Below the pieces are notes generated by a model. The model searched no databases, was not told the origin of the DNA, and saw nothing but the letters and a program-made list of their open reading frames with translations. The position numbers were made by a program, and so were the translations under genes. Below, piece after piece: positions 44,676-56,085 of a DNA stretch of 64,000 nt; the stretch's first letter is position 1, and each line of letters begins with the position of its first letter. The stretch spans positions 1,798,001 through 1,862,000 of the forward strand of contig JAWKIJ010000001.1 in NCBI GenBank assembly GCA_041394325.1, given 5' to 3'. The DNA is from JAWKIJ01 sp041394325. GTDB lineage: Bacteria; Actinomycetota; Acidimicrobiia; Acidimicrobiales; Microtrichaceae.

Positions 44676-45987
44676 GGCACGACCTCCGCGACGAGGCCGT
44701 GGAGCGAGCCGAGGAGCCGCTCGCGCAGCGACGGGGGTTCGATTCCGTCGAGGATCTCGGTGGCGAACGCGGCCACCAACATCGACCGTGCGGTGGCTGC
44801 GGGGATCCCCCGGCTGCGGAGGTAGAACAGGGCGTCGTCGTCGAGCCGTCCGACGGTGGCACCGTGGGTGCACGCGACGTCGTCGGCGAAGATCTCGAGC
44901 CAAGGCCGCGTATCGGCCTGTGCGCTGGGGGAGAGCACGAGGTTGGGGTTGGACTGGCTCGCGTCGTTGCCGACGGTCCCGTGTCGCACGATGACGTGGC
45001 CGCTGAAGGATCCCCGGCCGTGGTCGTCGACAATGCCCTTGAACCGTTGCGTACTGGTCCCGTGTGACGCCGCGTGGTCGACGGTCACGACGTTGTCGTA
45101 GCGCCGTCGCGCGACCGGCAGGTACAGGCCCCGCAAGTTCGAACGGGCGCCGTCGCCGACCAGTCGGTCGTCGATGCCGGTGCGGACGATCGAACCGGCG
45201 GTGATCGTCGCGGTGGCGTCGAGGGTCGAGCGGGCAGCCTGGACGACCCCGACCCGCCCGACGTGGACCGCCTCGTCGGGACCGTCCACCACCCGGTGGT
45301 ACTGCAGCGTGGCGTCCTCGCCCACCAGTAGGCGGGTGGACGAGTTCACCACCGGTGCGCCCCCGGCCCCGACCAACGACTCGATCACCGTGGCGCGACT
45401 GCGCGGTCCGAGACGGACGACCGTGCGGGGGTGCATCGCGGTGACACCGTCGCCGGAGACGGCCAGGTGGACGATGTGGACCGGGGTGTCGAGTTGGGCG
45501 TCGGGTTCGACGATGACGGCGGCGACGTCGGTCCCGGCCGCCCAGTTGAGCGCGTGGAAGCCGTCGGCGGGCTCGTCCTCGGGCGCGGTCGCACCCGGTG
45601 GGCGTCGAGGGGCGAGGTCCTCGCTCCCTCCGAGCCACACACCCTTCGCATCGTGGTCGGAGTCGGACAACTCCCGGGCGAGCGATCCGTTGACGAAGAC
45701 GACTCGCGGACCGCCGTGCTCGCCCGCGAGTTCGTCGACGGTGTGGCGGTCGATCGAGGAGGTCTTCGAGTCGTCGAGGGGGGCGGGCCGGGCGCTCTCC
45801 AGTGCGGCCACGATGTCGGCCACCGGCGTGTATCGCCACGCCTCGTGATGGTGGTCGGGCAGGCCGTGGGCGTGGAGGAACGCCCGGCCCCGCTCCGCTC
45901 TCGCTCCCGATGCGGCGACGGGTGCGAGGCGGTCGAGGAGGCGGTCGGCCGTTGCCGCGGAGGTGGGGGCGCTGCTCACGGCGTCGC

Positions 45988-45991
<4 letters not shown>
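44672..45991 (-). CDS. sufD: Fe-S cluster assembly scaffold subunit SufD
   Basis: 439 residues, a partner of SufB and SufC in the SufBC2D scaffold. It shows the N-terminal helical part (HHEAWRYTP), the right-handed beta-helix core, and the C-terminal SDASQSNPNLVLSPSAQADTRPWLEI-type segment (here NDASQSNPNLVLSPSAQADT) followed by CTHGATVGRLDDDALFYLRSRG, where His is the key SufD residue. GTG 45991 overlaps the sufC stop. Confidence 0.95.
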
Positions 45992-48173
<2,182 letters not shown>

Positions 48174-48211
48174 GGGTGCTCCTTGTGCTGATGACGATGC
48201 CTGCTGCTCTT

Positions 48212-48235
48212 TAGTTCTACTCTATACTAGAGAAA
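48212..48235. promoter_or_regulatory. Operator site A, between sufB and trHb
   Basis: TAGTTCTA - 8 bp - TAGAGAAA, an AT-rich island in GC-rich DNA. It contains TATACT (48223-48228) on the plus strand and TAGTAT (48229-48224) on the minus strand, both -10-like, so one protein dimer could block divergent promoters of sufB and the haemoglobin gene. The flank AAGCAG is shared with site F. Confidence 0.6.
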
Positions 48236-48293
48236 AGCAGAGTGAAAGCCCGGGTGGTCCGCAGGCCGCACGGCACACGACGGAGGATGCCTC

Positions 48294-48782
48294 ATGCGGG
48301 ACGTGCCGCGACCCGAACCCACACGAGATCTTGACACACCCGAGGAGATTGCGGAGCTCGTCAAGCGGTTCTACGCCGATGTCGCCCAGGACGACCTGTT
48401 GGGGCCCATGTTCAACGACGTCGCCCGGGTCGACTGGTCCGAGCATCTTCCCAAGCTCACCGCGTTCTGGTGTCGTGCCCTGTTGGGCCTGCCCGGCTAC
48501 ATGGGCAACCCGTTCCGCGCGCACGCGCTGGTGCACGATCAGGCCCCCTTCACGCCCTCGCACTTCCGGCGATGGCTGACGTTGTTCCACGAGACCGTCG
48601 AGCTGGGTTGGGTGGGTCCGTGCGCGGAGCGGGCGCTGATGCTGGCCGACAACGTCGCCCGCGTGCACAGCGGCCAGCTCATCGGCGAGACGGTCGAGCT
48701 CGAACCGGCCGGTGAGGGCTCGGCTAGCCCGAGCCCCGTTGGCGACGTCGTCGCGAAGGGCCGACGGCGCGCATCACCCTAG
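48294..48782 (+). CDS. Group III truncated haemoglobin
   Basis: 162 residues; the globin occupies about 12-135. LVKRFYADVAQDDLLGPMFND, ALLGLPGYMGNPFRAHALVHDQ (proximal His region) and FTPSHFRRWLTLFHETVE are group III hallmarks. It probably binds O2 or NO. ATG 48294 has GGAGG at good spacing. It is divergent from sufB with operator A between, so it may be induced together with Fe-S assembly. A short Ser/Pro tail is not conserved. Confidence 0.85.
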   Translation: MRDVPRPEPTRDLDTPEEIAELVKRFYADVAQDDLLGPMFNDVARVDWSEHLPKLTAFWCRALLGLPGYMGNPFRAHALVHDQAPFTPSHFRRWLTLFHETVELGWVGPCAERALMLADNVARVHSGQLIGETVELEPAGEGSASPSPVGDVVAKGRRRASP

Positions 48783-48785
48783 GGT
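48780..48785 (+). promoter_or_regulatory. -10 box TAGGGT of the PhyH gene, leaderless layout
   Basis: TAGGGT ends 6 nt before ATG 48792 and overlaps the stop codon of the haemoglobin gene. Confidence 0.45.
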
Positions 48786-48791
48786 CGTCGT

Positions 48792-50027
48792 ATGACGCTG
48801 GACCTGCGCACGAGACGCGACGACGAGGCTCGTGAGCGGATCGCCCCCGACTCGTTCTTCGGCGAGACGCTGCCGAGCCTTCTGAGGGCGCATGCCGATC
48901 TGATCCCATCCGCGGACGAGTTCGACCTGCGGCCGCTGGTACTGCGCGTGGACGGTCGGGCGTGGCGGTTGCACCGCGACGGTGACGGGTCTCCCGCGGC
49001 GATGCCGATCGGTGACGACGACACCGTCGCCGCAACCGCCGATGGGCCGCCCGTCGCCGAGGTGCGGTTGACGGCCGAACAGTTCGACGACCTCCTCGCG
49101 GACCAGGTGACCCCGATCGGGCTGATGACCGCCGGCACACTCGACCAACCGCACGGCCGTATCGGCGGAGTGCTCGACTGGTGGCTGGTGTTGCGGGCGG
49201 TGCTAGACCGCCGGCGGATCCACCGGCGTGGCGACGTGGACGTGCCGGTGGACCTCGGTCGTCGCTTCACTCTCGACGACGATCCCGACGAGATCCTCGC
49301 GTTCCTCGGCACCGCGGGGTTCGTGCATCTCCGCGGTGTCTTCACCGCCGCGGAGATGGCGGGCGTCAGCGACGACATGGACCGCGCCGTACCGAACTAC
49401 ATGCCCGGTGACGGTGACAGTTGGTGGGCAACCCTCGCCGACGGATCGGAACAGGTCGTGAGGATGCAGCGCTTCGAACGACACTCCGCGACCGTGTCGT
49501 CGATCCTCGAGGATCCCCGGCTCCTTCGCGTCGCGGAGATCGCGCGATGCGGCCATACCACCGAGTGGGCCACCGACAACCGGGTCGAGGCGCTGTTCAA
49601 ACCCATCGGTGTGGTATCGGGGATCTCCGACATCCCCTGGCACAAGGACTGCAGCCTCGGCCGGCACAGTTATGAATGCTGCGGGCTCACCGTGGGCGTC
49701 TCGGTGACCGGCGCCGGGCCGACGTCGGGTCAGCTCCGGGTGATCGCCGGCTCGCATCGGGCCCTGCTCTGGCCCGCGCTCCTCGACACCGGCGCGCTCG
49801 ACCTCCCCGACGTGGCGTTGGCGACCGACGTCGGCGACGTCACCGTGCACCTGAGCTGCACGCTGCACATGGCACAGGCGCCGACGGAGACCCCGCGGCG
49901 CGTGCTCTACACGGGGTTTCGCCTGCCTCCGACGGGCGACGACGAGTCGCGGTCGGCCAACCGCAGGAAGCTGAAGGCGTCCCGCGAAGGGGCGCCGCGC
50001 AACACGTCCCAGCCGCCCGCCCGTTGA
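48792..50027 (+). CDS. PhyH-family dioxygenase with an SCP2-like N-terminal domain
   Basis: 411 residues. Residues about 45-130 resemble an SCP2 sterol/lipid-carrier fold (EVRLTAEQFDDLLADQVTPI). Residues about 165-390 are an Fe(II)/2-oxoglutarate oxygenase of phytanoyl-CoA type: GFVHLRGVFTAAEM at the start, the HxD iron pair in IPWHKDCSLGRH, GQLRVIAGSHRALLWP, and the distal His/Arg region VHLSCTLHMAQAPTE. The combination suggests oxidation of a hydrophobic substrate delivered by the carrier domain. The start is ATG 48792. Confidence 0.8.
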   Translation: MTLDLRTRRDDEARERIAPDSFFGETLPSLLRAHADLIPSADEFDLRPLVLRVDGRAWRLHRDGDGSPAAMPIGDDDTVAATADGPPVAEVRLTAEQFDDLLADQVTPIGLMTAGTLDQPHGRIGGVLDWWLVLRAVLDRRRIHRRGDVDVPVDLGRRFTLDDDPDEILAFLGTAGFVHLRGVFTAAEMAGVSDDMDRAVPNYMPGDGDSWWATLADGSEQVVRMQRFERHSATVSSILEDPRLLRVAEIARCGHTTEWATDNRVEALFKPIGVVSGISDIPWHKDCSLGRHSYECCGLTVGVSVTGAGPTSGQLRVIAGSHRALLWPALLDTGALDLPDVALATDVGDVTVHLSCTLHMAQAPTETPRRVLYTGFRLPPTGDDESRSANRRKLKASREGAPRNTSQPPAR

Positions 50028-50057
50028 GTCGTTCGGGATCCGCCATGCTCGAGGCCG

Positions 50058-51443
50058 CTATTCGGGGTCGTAGGTCCAGTCGGGTCGTTTGCGGGCGAAC
50101 GCGGCGTCGTAGACCGCCTCGCCGTCGGTGAGGTCGACCAGCTTCGGGGTGGGACGCTCCGACGGGAGCGGACAGGAGCCGGTTTCGATGTGTCGGGCGA
50201 ACTCCTCGGGGAAGGCGCGGAGCATGCTCGACACGAGACGCTGCTCCTCGGTCGCCAGGAAGCATCGGCTTCCGTCGGTGACCCGCTCGAGCCAACCCGC
50301 GATCGTCGAGACGTCGCGATCGGTGCCCGATCCGCCCTCGATCCGCGCGAGCGCGGCGGTGATCTCGCCCGAGCCGAGCTTGCACGGTGGGCACTGTCCA
50401 CACGACTCGATCGACAAGAAGCGTGAGAAGCGGTGCGTCGCCGCGACCATGCACGCGGTGTCGTCGTACACCACGAAGCCCGCGGCACCCATGCCGCTGC
50501 CGATCGCGGCGAAGCCCTCGTAGCTGACGGGGGCGTCGAGGTCCGCCGAGGTGATCACCGGGTTGGAGACGCCGGAGAACACGGCCTTCACGCTGCGGCC
50601 GCGCCCGACCCCTCCTCCCACGGCGTCGATCACCGTCGCGAGCGGGGTGCCCAATTCGACCTCACCGACGCCCGGCGCTGCGACGTCGCCTACGACCGTG
50701 GCCACGACGTTGCCGGGCGACTCCGCGGTGCCCATGGAGCGGAACCAGTCCGCGCCGTTGGCCAGGATGTGCGCGACGTTGGCGAGGGTCTCGACGTTGT
50801 TGACGAGGGTCGGATTGGATTCGTCGGTACGGCGATCCGGACCGTGCGGCCCGGCCTCCCACCCTTCCTGCGGCGCGGCGGCGAACAGGCCGTGCTCGTA
50901 GGGCGGGAACCATCGCGGTAGCGGCGGTTTGCCCTCGATGACCTCGAGCATGGCCTTCTCCTCGCCGAACAGGTATTCGTCGGGTCCCGCGACGATGTTC
51001 ACGATGCAGTCGGCGCAGATGCCGCCGGTCTGGAACTCCTGTACCGCCCGGGTGAGCGCCTCGATCTCGCGTTCGAAGGATGCCTTGAGGCACACATAGG
51101 TCTCGGTTGCACCTACGGCGAAGGCGGCGATGATCAGGCCCTCGACCACCTGGTAGGGGTTGGTGCGGAGCAGCCACCGATCCTTGAACGTGCCCGGCTC
51201 GCCCTCGGCACCGTTGCACACGAGGTAGCGGCGGGCCCCGGCCTGTGCGGCGATACCCGCCCACTTGCGCCCGGTCGGGAATCCTCCACCACCTCTCCCG
51301 CGGAGCCCGGACGCGGTGACCAGATCGATCGTTGCGGCAGGCCCCATTCGCTGTGCCGCCGCGACGCCCTCGCCTCCGACGTCGGTGGCCAGGTAGTCCT
51401 CCAGGGAGGTGATCGGCGTCGGCGGCAGCAGGAACGTGCTCAT
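50058..51443 (-). CDS. NuoF-like NADH dehydrogenase flavoprotein, stand-alone
   Basis: 461 residues related to the 51-kDa subunit of complex I: SGLRGRGGGGFPTGRKW (NADH), YLVCNGAEGEPGTFKDR (FMN), and the C-terminal 4Fe-4S motif ESCGQCPPCKLGSGE. No other nuo genes are near, so it is probably not part of complex I but an NADH-oxidising partner, perhaps of the membrane protein encoded just upstream, which ends 1 nt before this start. ATG 51443 has GAGGAGT upstream; the longer frame is unlikely. Confidence 0.82.
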   Translation of the reverse strand: MSTFLLPPTPITSLEDYLATDVGGEGVAAAQRMGPAATIDLVTASGLRGRGGGGFPTGRKWAGIAAQAGARRYLVCNGAEGEPGTFKDRWLLRTNPYQVVEGLIIAAFAVGATETYVCLKASFEREIEALTRAVQEFQTGGICADCIVNIVAGPDEYLFGEEKAMLEVIEGKPPLPRWFPPYEHGLFAAAPQEGWEAGPHGPDRRTDESNPTLVNNVETLANVAHILANGADWFRSMGTAESPGNVVATVVGDVAAPGVGEVELGTPLATVIDAVGGGVGRGRSVKAVFSGVSNPVITSADLDAPVSYEGFAAIGSGMGAAGFVVYDDTACMVAATHRFSRFLSIESCGQCPPCKLGSGEITAALARIEGGSGTDRDVSTIAGWLERVTDGSRCFLATEEQRLVSSMLRAFPEEFARHIETGSCPLPSERPTPKLVDLTDGEAVYDAAFARKRPDWTYDPE

Positions 51444-51444
51444 A

Positions 51445-52704
51445 TCACTCCTCGGAGTTGGGTGGTTGCTCGTCGGGTCGGGGCGCACGGGTGGTCCCGA
51501 CCCTTATCGCCCGCGCTGCGCCGTCGAGGACCCACACGGCGATCGCGGCGGCGGCGACGGGCATGTACGAGCCTGCCATGGCGAAGCCGGCCACGTTGGC
51601 GGCGAGCAGTCCCGGCCACGACCTGGTGGTGGCGAAACCTTCGCTCAGCCGCTCGTGGCCGCCGCCGCGCAGCATCGGTAGGAGATACGCGAGGGACCCC
51701 CACACGATCTGTCCGTACGCGGAGATTGCGAGCACGAGCAGCCACCGCCCACCGAACGCGGTGCGACCGGCCGCGGTGTCGACCGCGGTGGCGACGAGGG
51801 CGGTGCACCACCAGGCGCACCCTGCCCACAGTGCCACCAGCCGTGGCCCTGCCCAGGCGAGTTGGCGTCGCGTCGGTGGTGGCATCCACACACCGACGGC
51901 GACGATGCCGACGGCGTAGCCGCAGAGTGCTGCGGCCGCCGACGATGCGGCGTCGGCGGCGAGCGCGGCGACGCCCGCCGCGACCATGCACACCTGCCAC
52001 CCGAAGGTCACCACCAGCCGCCGGGCGGTCGTTCGCTTGGCCATGCGCGCCCGGACGACCGTCGCCGCGAAGAAGGGCAGCGTGGCACCGATCGTGAGCC
52101 CGACGAGGCCCAACAGGTTGGCCGTCACATGCGCTCCGCGCAGCGAGGGCGATGGCGTACCGAGTGCCATGGTGAGGCCGAGACCACTGCCGGCGATGCC
52201 CGCCGTGATGGCGCACATGTAGGCGCCGACGGCGGCATCGAATCGCCGCTCGGTGCCGCGGCGGATGGTCCGGGCCAACAGGAGACCGAGGGTGAGAAGG
52301 CCCAGGACGTATACCGACCCGGACACTCCCACCACGGCCACGGGCAACCCGGCGTTTCGCCCGACGGCGAGCCCTGCCGCACCGAGGACGACACACCAGC
52401 GTTGGACGGCGACCCACCGGTCCGGTGGTGCGGGTGCCGCCGACCAGGTCACGGTCAACATGAGGGTGCCGGCACTGATCGCCGTGACGAATCCTCCGGC
52501 CAGCAGCAGGTGCAGCGCCAACCATCGGTGACCGGGCCACGCGGCGGCGAGTGCCGAAGCCCCGAGGAAGCACAACGCCAGTCGCAGCGTCGAGCGGGTC
52601 TGGGCGTGGGAGCGACGAACCCGGTCGGCGGCACCCCGCGTCGAGGCGTGCGGCTTGGCACGTCGCTGGGCGGCTTGGCTCGGCTGGCCTGGGGCGGAGG
52701 TCAC
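51445..52704 (-). CDS. Polytopic membrane protein, possibly of the NnrS / haem-copper-type membrane family
   Basis: 419 residues with about eleven spans. Conserved-looking His residues occur in the spans (WLALHLLLAGGFVTAISAG, RGAHVTANLLGLVGLTIGAT), and TVTWSAAP follows the second span; this resembles the membrane domains found with actinobacterial copper oxidases/nitrite reductases and NnrS, which bind haem or copper. I am not sure of the family. GTG 52704 follows GGGAGGAA. It forms an operon with the NuoF-like gene and has operator B 71 bp upstream. Confidence 0.6.
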   Translation of the reverse strand: MTSAPGQPSQAAQRRAKPHASTRGAADRVRRSHAQTRSTLRLALCFLGASALAAAWPGHRWLALHLLLAGGFVTAISAGTLMLTVTWSAAPAPPDRWVAVQRWCVVLGAAGLAVGRNAGLPVAVVGVSGSVYVLGLLTLGLLLARTIRRGTERRFDAAVGAYMCAITAGIAGSGLGLTMALGTPSPSLRGAHVTANLLGLVGLTIGATLPFFAATVVRARMAKRTTARRLVVTFGWQVCMVAAGVAALAADAASSAAAALCGYAVGIVAVGVWMPPPTRRQLAWAGPRLVALWAGCAWWCTALVATAVDTAAGRTAFGGRWLLVLAISAYGQIVWGSLAYLLPMLRGGGHERLSEGFATTRSWPGLLAANVAGFAMAGSYMPVAAAAIAVWVLDGAARAIRVGTTRAPRPDEQPPNSEE

Positions 52705-52775
52705 CGGGGTTCCTCCCGGGGCTGGTGGCGATGCGTTCGGGTTCGGAGACGAGGATCCTTGGCATCAGGATCTAT

Positions 52776-52799
52776 TTTATCTACCATAGACTAGAAGTT
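52776..52799. promoter_or_regulatory. Operator site B, upstream of the membrane protein-NuoF operon and sufR1
   Basis: TTTATCTA - 8 bp - TAGAAGTT. It lies 71 bp from the minus-strand start 52704 and 135 bp from the plus-strand regulator start 52935, so it could serve both divergent genes. Confidence 0.55.
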
Positions 52800-52934
52800 G
52801 TGGGTTCGGTAGGGTCCGTGCACCGGGGTCCTTCGAGCGTCTCGGCCGACCTCGTCCGATCGACGGGTACCCGTCCCGAACACTGCAACCGGGCCTCACG
52901 AAGGGTCGGCACGACAGCACTCCGGGAAACGACG

Positions 52935-53669
52935 ATGACCACACTGCAACAACAGGCCCGAGCGCTCGGTGACCCGACCCGGCACGCGATCTTCTCCAGC
53001 ATCGCGGAGCTGGGACGCCCGATGGGCGTGAGCGAGCTCACCCAACGGTTCGCGCTCAATCACAACGCGATCCGTCAACATCTGGCCCGGCTCGTCTCGG
53101 CCGGCCTCGTGGTGGAGCGGAAGGCACCGGCATCCGGCCGTGGCCGCCCGCCGTTCGAGTACGTGGTCGACCCCGTGGCAGAGGGGCGATGGGGGAGCAA
53201 CGGTCCCTACGAGCAACTGAGCGGACTGCTGGCCGAGGTCATCACGACCGGTCTGTCCCCCGGCGAGGTCGGCAGGCGGGCGGGTGAGCGGATGCGGGTT
53301 CCGGTGCCGTCGGGTGATGCCGTCGCCGACATCGGTGCGGCGATGGCCCGCCAGGGGTTCGACCCGGAGGTTCGAGAGGTCGAAGGTGGTGCCGACATGA
53401 TCCTGCACCGCTGTCCGTTTGCGTCGACCGCGGTCGATGCCCGTGAGGCGGTGTGCTCATTGCACCTCGGGCTGGCCGAGGGTCTCCTCGGCGGAGTCGA
53501 CGGTGAGTCCGGGGGTGGAGGTATGCGTATCGCCGAGCTCGTCGCGCAGGAGCCCGAACGTGCGGAGTGCTGTCTCCGGATCCGTGAACTCCCACCCGAT
53601 GGCGTCCCGGCGGACGCGCGGGCGATGCTGACGTTCCGTGGCGGATCCCCGTCGTCGGGCCGAACGTGA
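52935..53669 (+). CDS. SufR-like Fe-S-sensing transcriptional regulator (first copy)
   Basis: 244 residues. An ArsR-type winged HTH at 1-80 (RALGDPTRHAIFSSIAELG, LTQRFALNHNAIRQHLARLV), a middle dimer region, and a C-terminal Cys cluster: CPF..., Cys 14 residues on (AVCSLH), then ECC near the end. SufR proteins bind a cluster through such cysteines and repress suf genes. The name is by resemblance. ATG 52935 starts at the conserved HTH. Its own upstream region has operator B, suggesting autoregulation. A second copy lies at 56167. Confidence 0.82.
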   Translation: MTTLQQQARALGDPTRHAIFSSIAELGRPMGVSELTQRFALNHNAIRQHLARLVSAGLVVERKAPASGRGRPPFEYVVDPVAEGRWGSNGPYEQLSGLLAEVITTGLSPGEVGRRAGERMRVPVPSGDAVADIGAAMARQGFDPEVREVEGGADMILHRCPFASTAVDAREAVCSLHLGLAEGLLGGVDGESGGGGMRIAELVAQEPERAECCLRIRELPPDGVPADARAMLTFRGGSPSSGRT

Positions 53670-53690
53670 GGTTTCGGCGGCCCGGTCGGG

Positions 53691-54287
53691 TCAGCCGTGG
53701 CGGAGCCAGGCGAGGATCAGGCCGACCGGTGTGCTGAGCAGTACCAGCGCGACGAGTCCCTGGTAGAGCACGCGGACCCAACGCGGGTTCGCGGTGCTGT
53801 GCAGGACCTCGCGGAGGAACAGGCCGAGGGCGAGCACCACCGGAATCGCCGACAGTGTCGTGACCAGCGGGAGGGAGGCGATACTGCCCACCGCGGTACC
53901 GACCAGGCCGAGATTGAACGACGCCAGTTCGATCTGCACGGTGTCGGGACGCGGTGGCTCGTCGGCCAACCACGCCTGACCCGCACCGAAGCCGATCTGC
54001 GCCACTCCGGCCACGAGCACCAAGAACGCGGCCAACCACGATCCCATCTCGAAGCCGGTGGGCCGTGCCACCGCCGCCACCAAGCCCCCGGCGACGATCG
54101 ACACCGCGCCGACTGCGACGAACGGGACGGCGGAGGACCACCGCTGCACCATTCGGCGAACCGCTGCCCGTGTCACCACTCGTCCTTCGCCGGGCGTCGA
54201 GGGGGTGGCGGTCCCTGCGGTCGAGAAGTCGACGGGCGCGGGGCCTGATCCGGCGGTGGCCATGGCCGCGGTCATGGTCGCCTTCAC
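53691..54287 (-). CDS. Five-span membrane protein coupled to the P450 gene
   Basis: 198 residues, N-terminal hydrophilic stretch then five to six spans (VPFVAVGAVSIVAGGLVAAV, WLAAFLVLVAGVAQIGFGAG, LGLVGTAVGSIASLPLVTTL, IPVVLALGLFLREVLHS, VLYQGLVALVLLSTPVGLIL). No family recognised. GTG 54287 overlaps the P450 stop as GTGA, so it is co-translated. By position it may belong to the same operator C regulon. It is convergent with sufR1. Confidence 0.65.
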   Translation of the reverse strand: MKATMTAAMATAGSGPAPVDFSTAGTATPSTPGEGRVVTRAAVRRMVQRWSSAVPFVAVGAVSIVAGGLVAAVARPTGFEMGSWLAAFLVLVAGVAQIGFGAGQAWLADEPPRPDTVQIELASFNLGLVGTAVGSIASLPLVTTLSAIPVVLALGLFLREVLHSTANPRWVRVLYQGLVALVLLSTPVGLILAWLRHG

Positions 54288-55510
54288 CGGTAGGTCACCG
54301 GCATCGACTTGATGCCGTTGAGCCAGCCCGAGCGGAGCCGACGCTGTGGACCGTCGGGGGCGATGTCGGGGACCAGGTCGGCGATCGCGTTGAACATGAG
54401 GTTGATCTCCAGCTTGGCCAGGTGCGAGCCCGGGCAGAAGTGGACCCCGCCACCGCCGAAGCCGACATGGGGATTGGGGTCCCGCATGATGTCGAAGCGT
54501 TCGGGATGGTCGAAGACCGTCTCGTCGTAGTTTGCCGACCCGTACAGCAGTCCGACCCGCTGGCCCGCGGCGATCTCCTGGCCTCCGATCACGGCGTCCT
54601 CCATCGCCGTGCGCTGGAACATCTGGACCGGTGTTCCCCAGCGGACCACCTCGTCGGCCATGGTCGTCGGTCGCTCGGCCTTGTAGCGCTCCCACTGGTC
54701 GGGATTGTCGAAGAACCCCTGCATTCCGTGGCTGATCGCGTTGCGGGTGGTCTCGTTGCCCGCGACCGCGAGGAGCAGGACGAAGAATGCGAACTCCTCC
54801 GAGGAGACCACCTCGTCGTCGGCGGCGGCGACCAGCCGTGTGACGATGTCGGCCTTGGGGTGTTGTTTGCGATCCTCGCCCATCTCGGCGGCGTAGCCGA
54901 GGATCTCCGCGGCCGCCTGGGCCGGGTCGACGTCGAAGTCGGGGTCGTCGTAGGCCATCATCTGGTTGGACCAGTCGAAGATCCTTCGGCGGTCCTCCTG
55001 GGGGAACCCCACGAGATCGGCGATTGCCTGGAGCGGCAGTTCGCAGGCGATGTCGTCGACGAAGTCACCCGACCCCTTGTCGCGCGCGGCCAGGACGATC
55101 TGCTGTGCGCGTTCCTCCAGCACCTTCTCGAGTTGCGCCACGCCCCGCGGGGTGAACACTCCGCGGGACACGACTCCGCGGACTCGGGTGTGCCGCGGTT
55201 CGTCCATGTTGAGCATCATCCCCTTCTGGATGTGACGCTCCTGGTAGCCGACGGTCTTGCCATCGAACTTGACGATGGCCGTGTTCTCCTCGCTCGACCA
55301 TCCCGTGCGGGCACACGACACGGCCTTGACGTCGGCGTGACGAGACAGGACCCAGAGGCCGCCGTCCTCGAAACTGGAGTTCTCGACGGTCTGTTCGTTC
55401 CAGAAGGCGGGTGCCGAACGGCGGAGCCATGCGAACTCCGCCAGTGGAACGGCCTCCGCATAGATGTCGGGGTTGGTCAGGTCGTAACCGGCCGGTACGG
55501 GAACGGGCAT
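54284..55510 (-). CDS. Cytochrome P450, CYP125-like
   Basis: 408 residues. The sequence matches mycobacterial CYP125 (steroid side-chain C26/27 oxidase) along its length: DLTNPDIYAEAVPLAEFAWL at the start, MLNMDEPRHTRVRGVVSRG, the I-helix LAVAGNETTRNAISHGM, WGTPVQMFQRTA, and the haem loop VGFGGGGVHFCPGSHLA with Cys thiolate, ending in LRSGWLNGIKSMPV. It probably hydroxylates a terminal methyl of a sterol-like substrate using a ferredoxin, perhaps that at 61738. Operator C lies 38 bp upstream. GGAGG precedes ATG 55510. Confidence 0.9.
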   Translation of the reverse strand: MPVPVPAGYDLTNPDIYAEAVPLAEFAWLRRSAPAFWNEQTVENSSFEDGGLWVLSRHADVKAVSCARTGWSSEENTAIVKFDGKTVGYQERHIQKGMMLNMDEPRHTRVRGVVSRGVFTPRGVAQLEKVLEERAQQIVLAARDKGSGDFVDDIACELPLQAIADLVGFPQEDRRRIFDWSNQMMAYDDPDFDVDPAQAAAEILGYAAEMGEDRKQHPKADIVTRLVAAADDEVVSSEEFAFFVLLLAVAGNETTRNAISHGMQGFFDNPDQWERYKAERPTTMADEVVRWGTPVQMFQRTAMEDAVIGGQEIAAGQRVGLLYGSANYDETVFDHPERFDIMRDPNPHVGFGGGGVHFCPGSHLAKLEINLMFNAIADLVPDIAPDGPQRRLRSGWLNGIKSMPVTYR

Positions 55511-55547
55511 CGGTGCCTCCAGTCGACGCGCCTACGCGAGCGCGCTG

Positions 55548-55571
55548 TTCTTCTAGCAAAACCTAGAAAAT
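55548..55571. promoter_or_regulatory. Operator site C, upstream of the P450 gene
   Basis: TTCTTCTA - 8 bp - TAGAAAAT, 38 bp from the P450 start on the minus strand and about 100 bp from the divergent YjbR-like gene. The left arm is the closest fit to the derived consensus. Confidence 0.6.
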
Positions 55572-55659
55572 ATGGCAACGGGTCATAGGTCATGGCCGAA
55601 CGGGATCGCCATGCCCTCATCCTGTCGCGTCGCCGCGGGTCCGACACGCGCACCCTCGG

Positions 55660-55665
55660 TAGGGT
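55660..55665 (+). promoter_or_regulatory. -10 box TAGGGT of the YjbR-like gene, leaderless layout
   Basis: TAGGGT ends 7 nt before GTG 55673. It supports a shorter protein than the longest open frame. Confidence 0.45.
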
Positions 55666-55672
55666 CGCGCCG

Positions 55673-56071
55673 GTGTTCACGCTCGCCAAGGTGGAGGAGT
55701 TGGCGATGTCGTTCCCCGGAGTGACCGAGGGCCGACGCTGGGGCAACACCACCTGGTCGGTCGACGGCAAGGCCTTCGTCTGGGAGCGCCCCTTCACCAA
55801 GGCCGACATCAGGCGTTTCGGCGACTCGCCGCTCCGCTCGGGGGACATCGTCGCGGTGGCGACCGACGGCCTCGACGAGAAGGCGGCCGTTCTCCAGTCG
55901 GGGGTGCAGGGTGTGTTCACCATCGCGCACTTCGACGGCTACGCCGCCGTGCTCGTCCAACTTTCGGTCGTACCCGCGGCCGCCATGCGCGATCTCCTCC
56001 TCGACGCATGGCTCGCGTGCGCGAAGCCGGTCCGGGCGACGGAGTACCTCGCCCGACGGCAAATCGGCTGA
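55673..56071 (+). CDS. MmcQ/YjbR-family DNA-binding-fold protein
   Basis: 132 residues. The N-terminal MmcQ pattern (LAKVEELAMSFPGVTEGRRWG, TTWSVDGKAFVWERPF) and the C-terminal VQLSVVPAAAMRDLLLDAWLACAKP match the YjbR/CyaY-like fold family. Despite the name, its molecular role is unknown. GTG 55673 is chosen for its TAGGGT box and typical start; an upstream ATG at 55592 would add 27 non-conserved residues. Confidence 0.85.
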   Translation: MFTLAKVEELAMSFPGVTEGRRWGNTTWSVDGKAFVWERPFTKADIRRFGDSPLRSGDIVAVATDGLDEKAAVLQSGVQGVFTIAHFDGYAAVLVQLSVVPAAAMRDLLLDAWLACAKPVRATEYLARRQIG

Positions 56072-56085
56072 TGTCTCGGCGTGGA

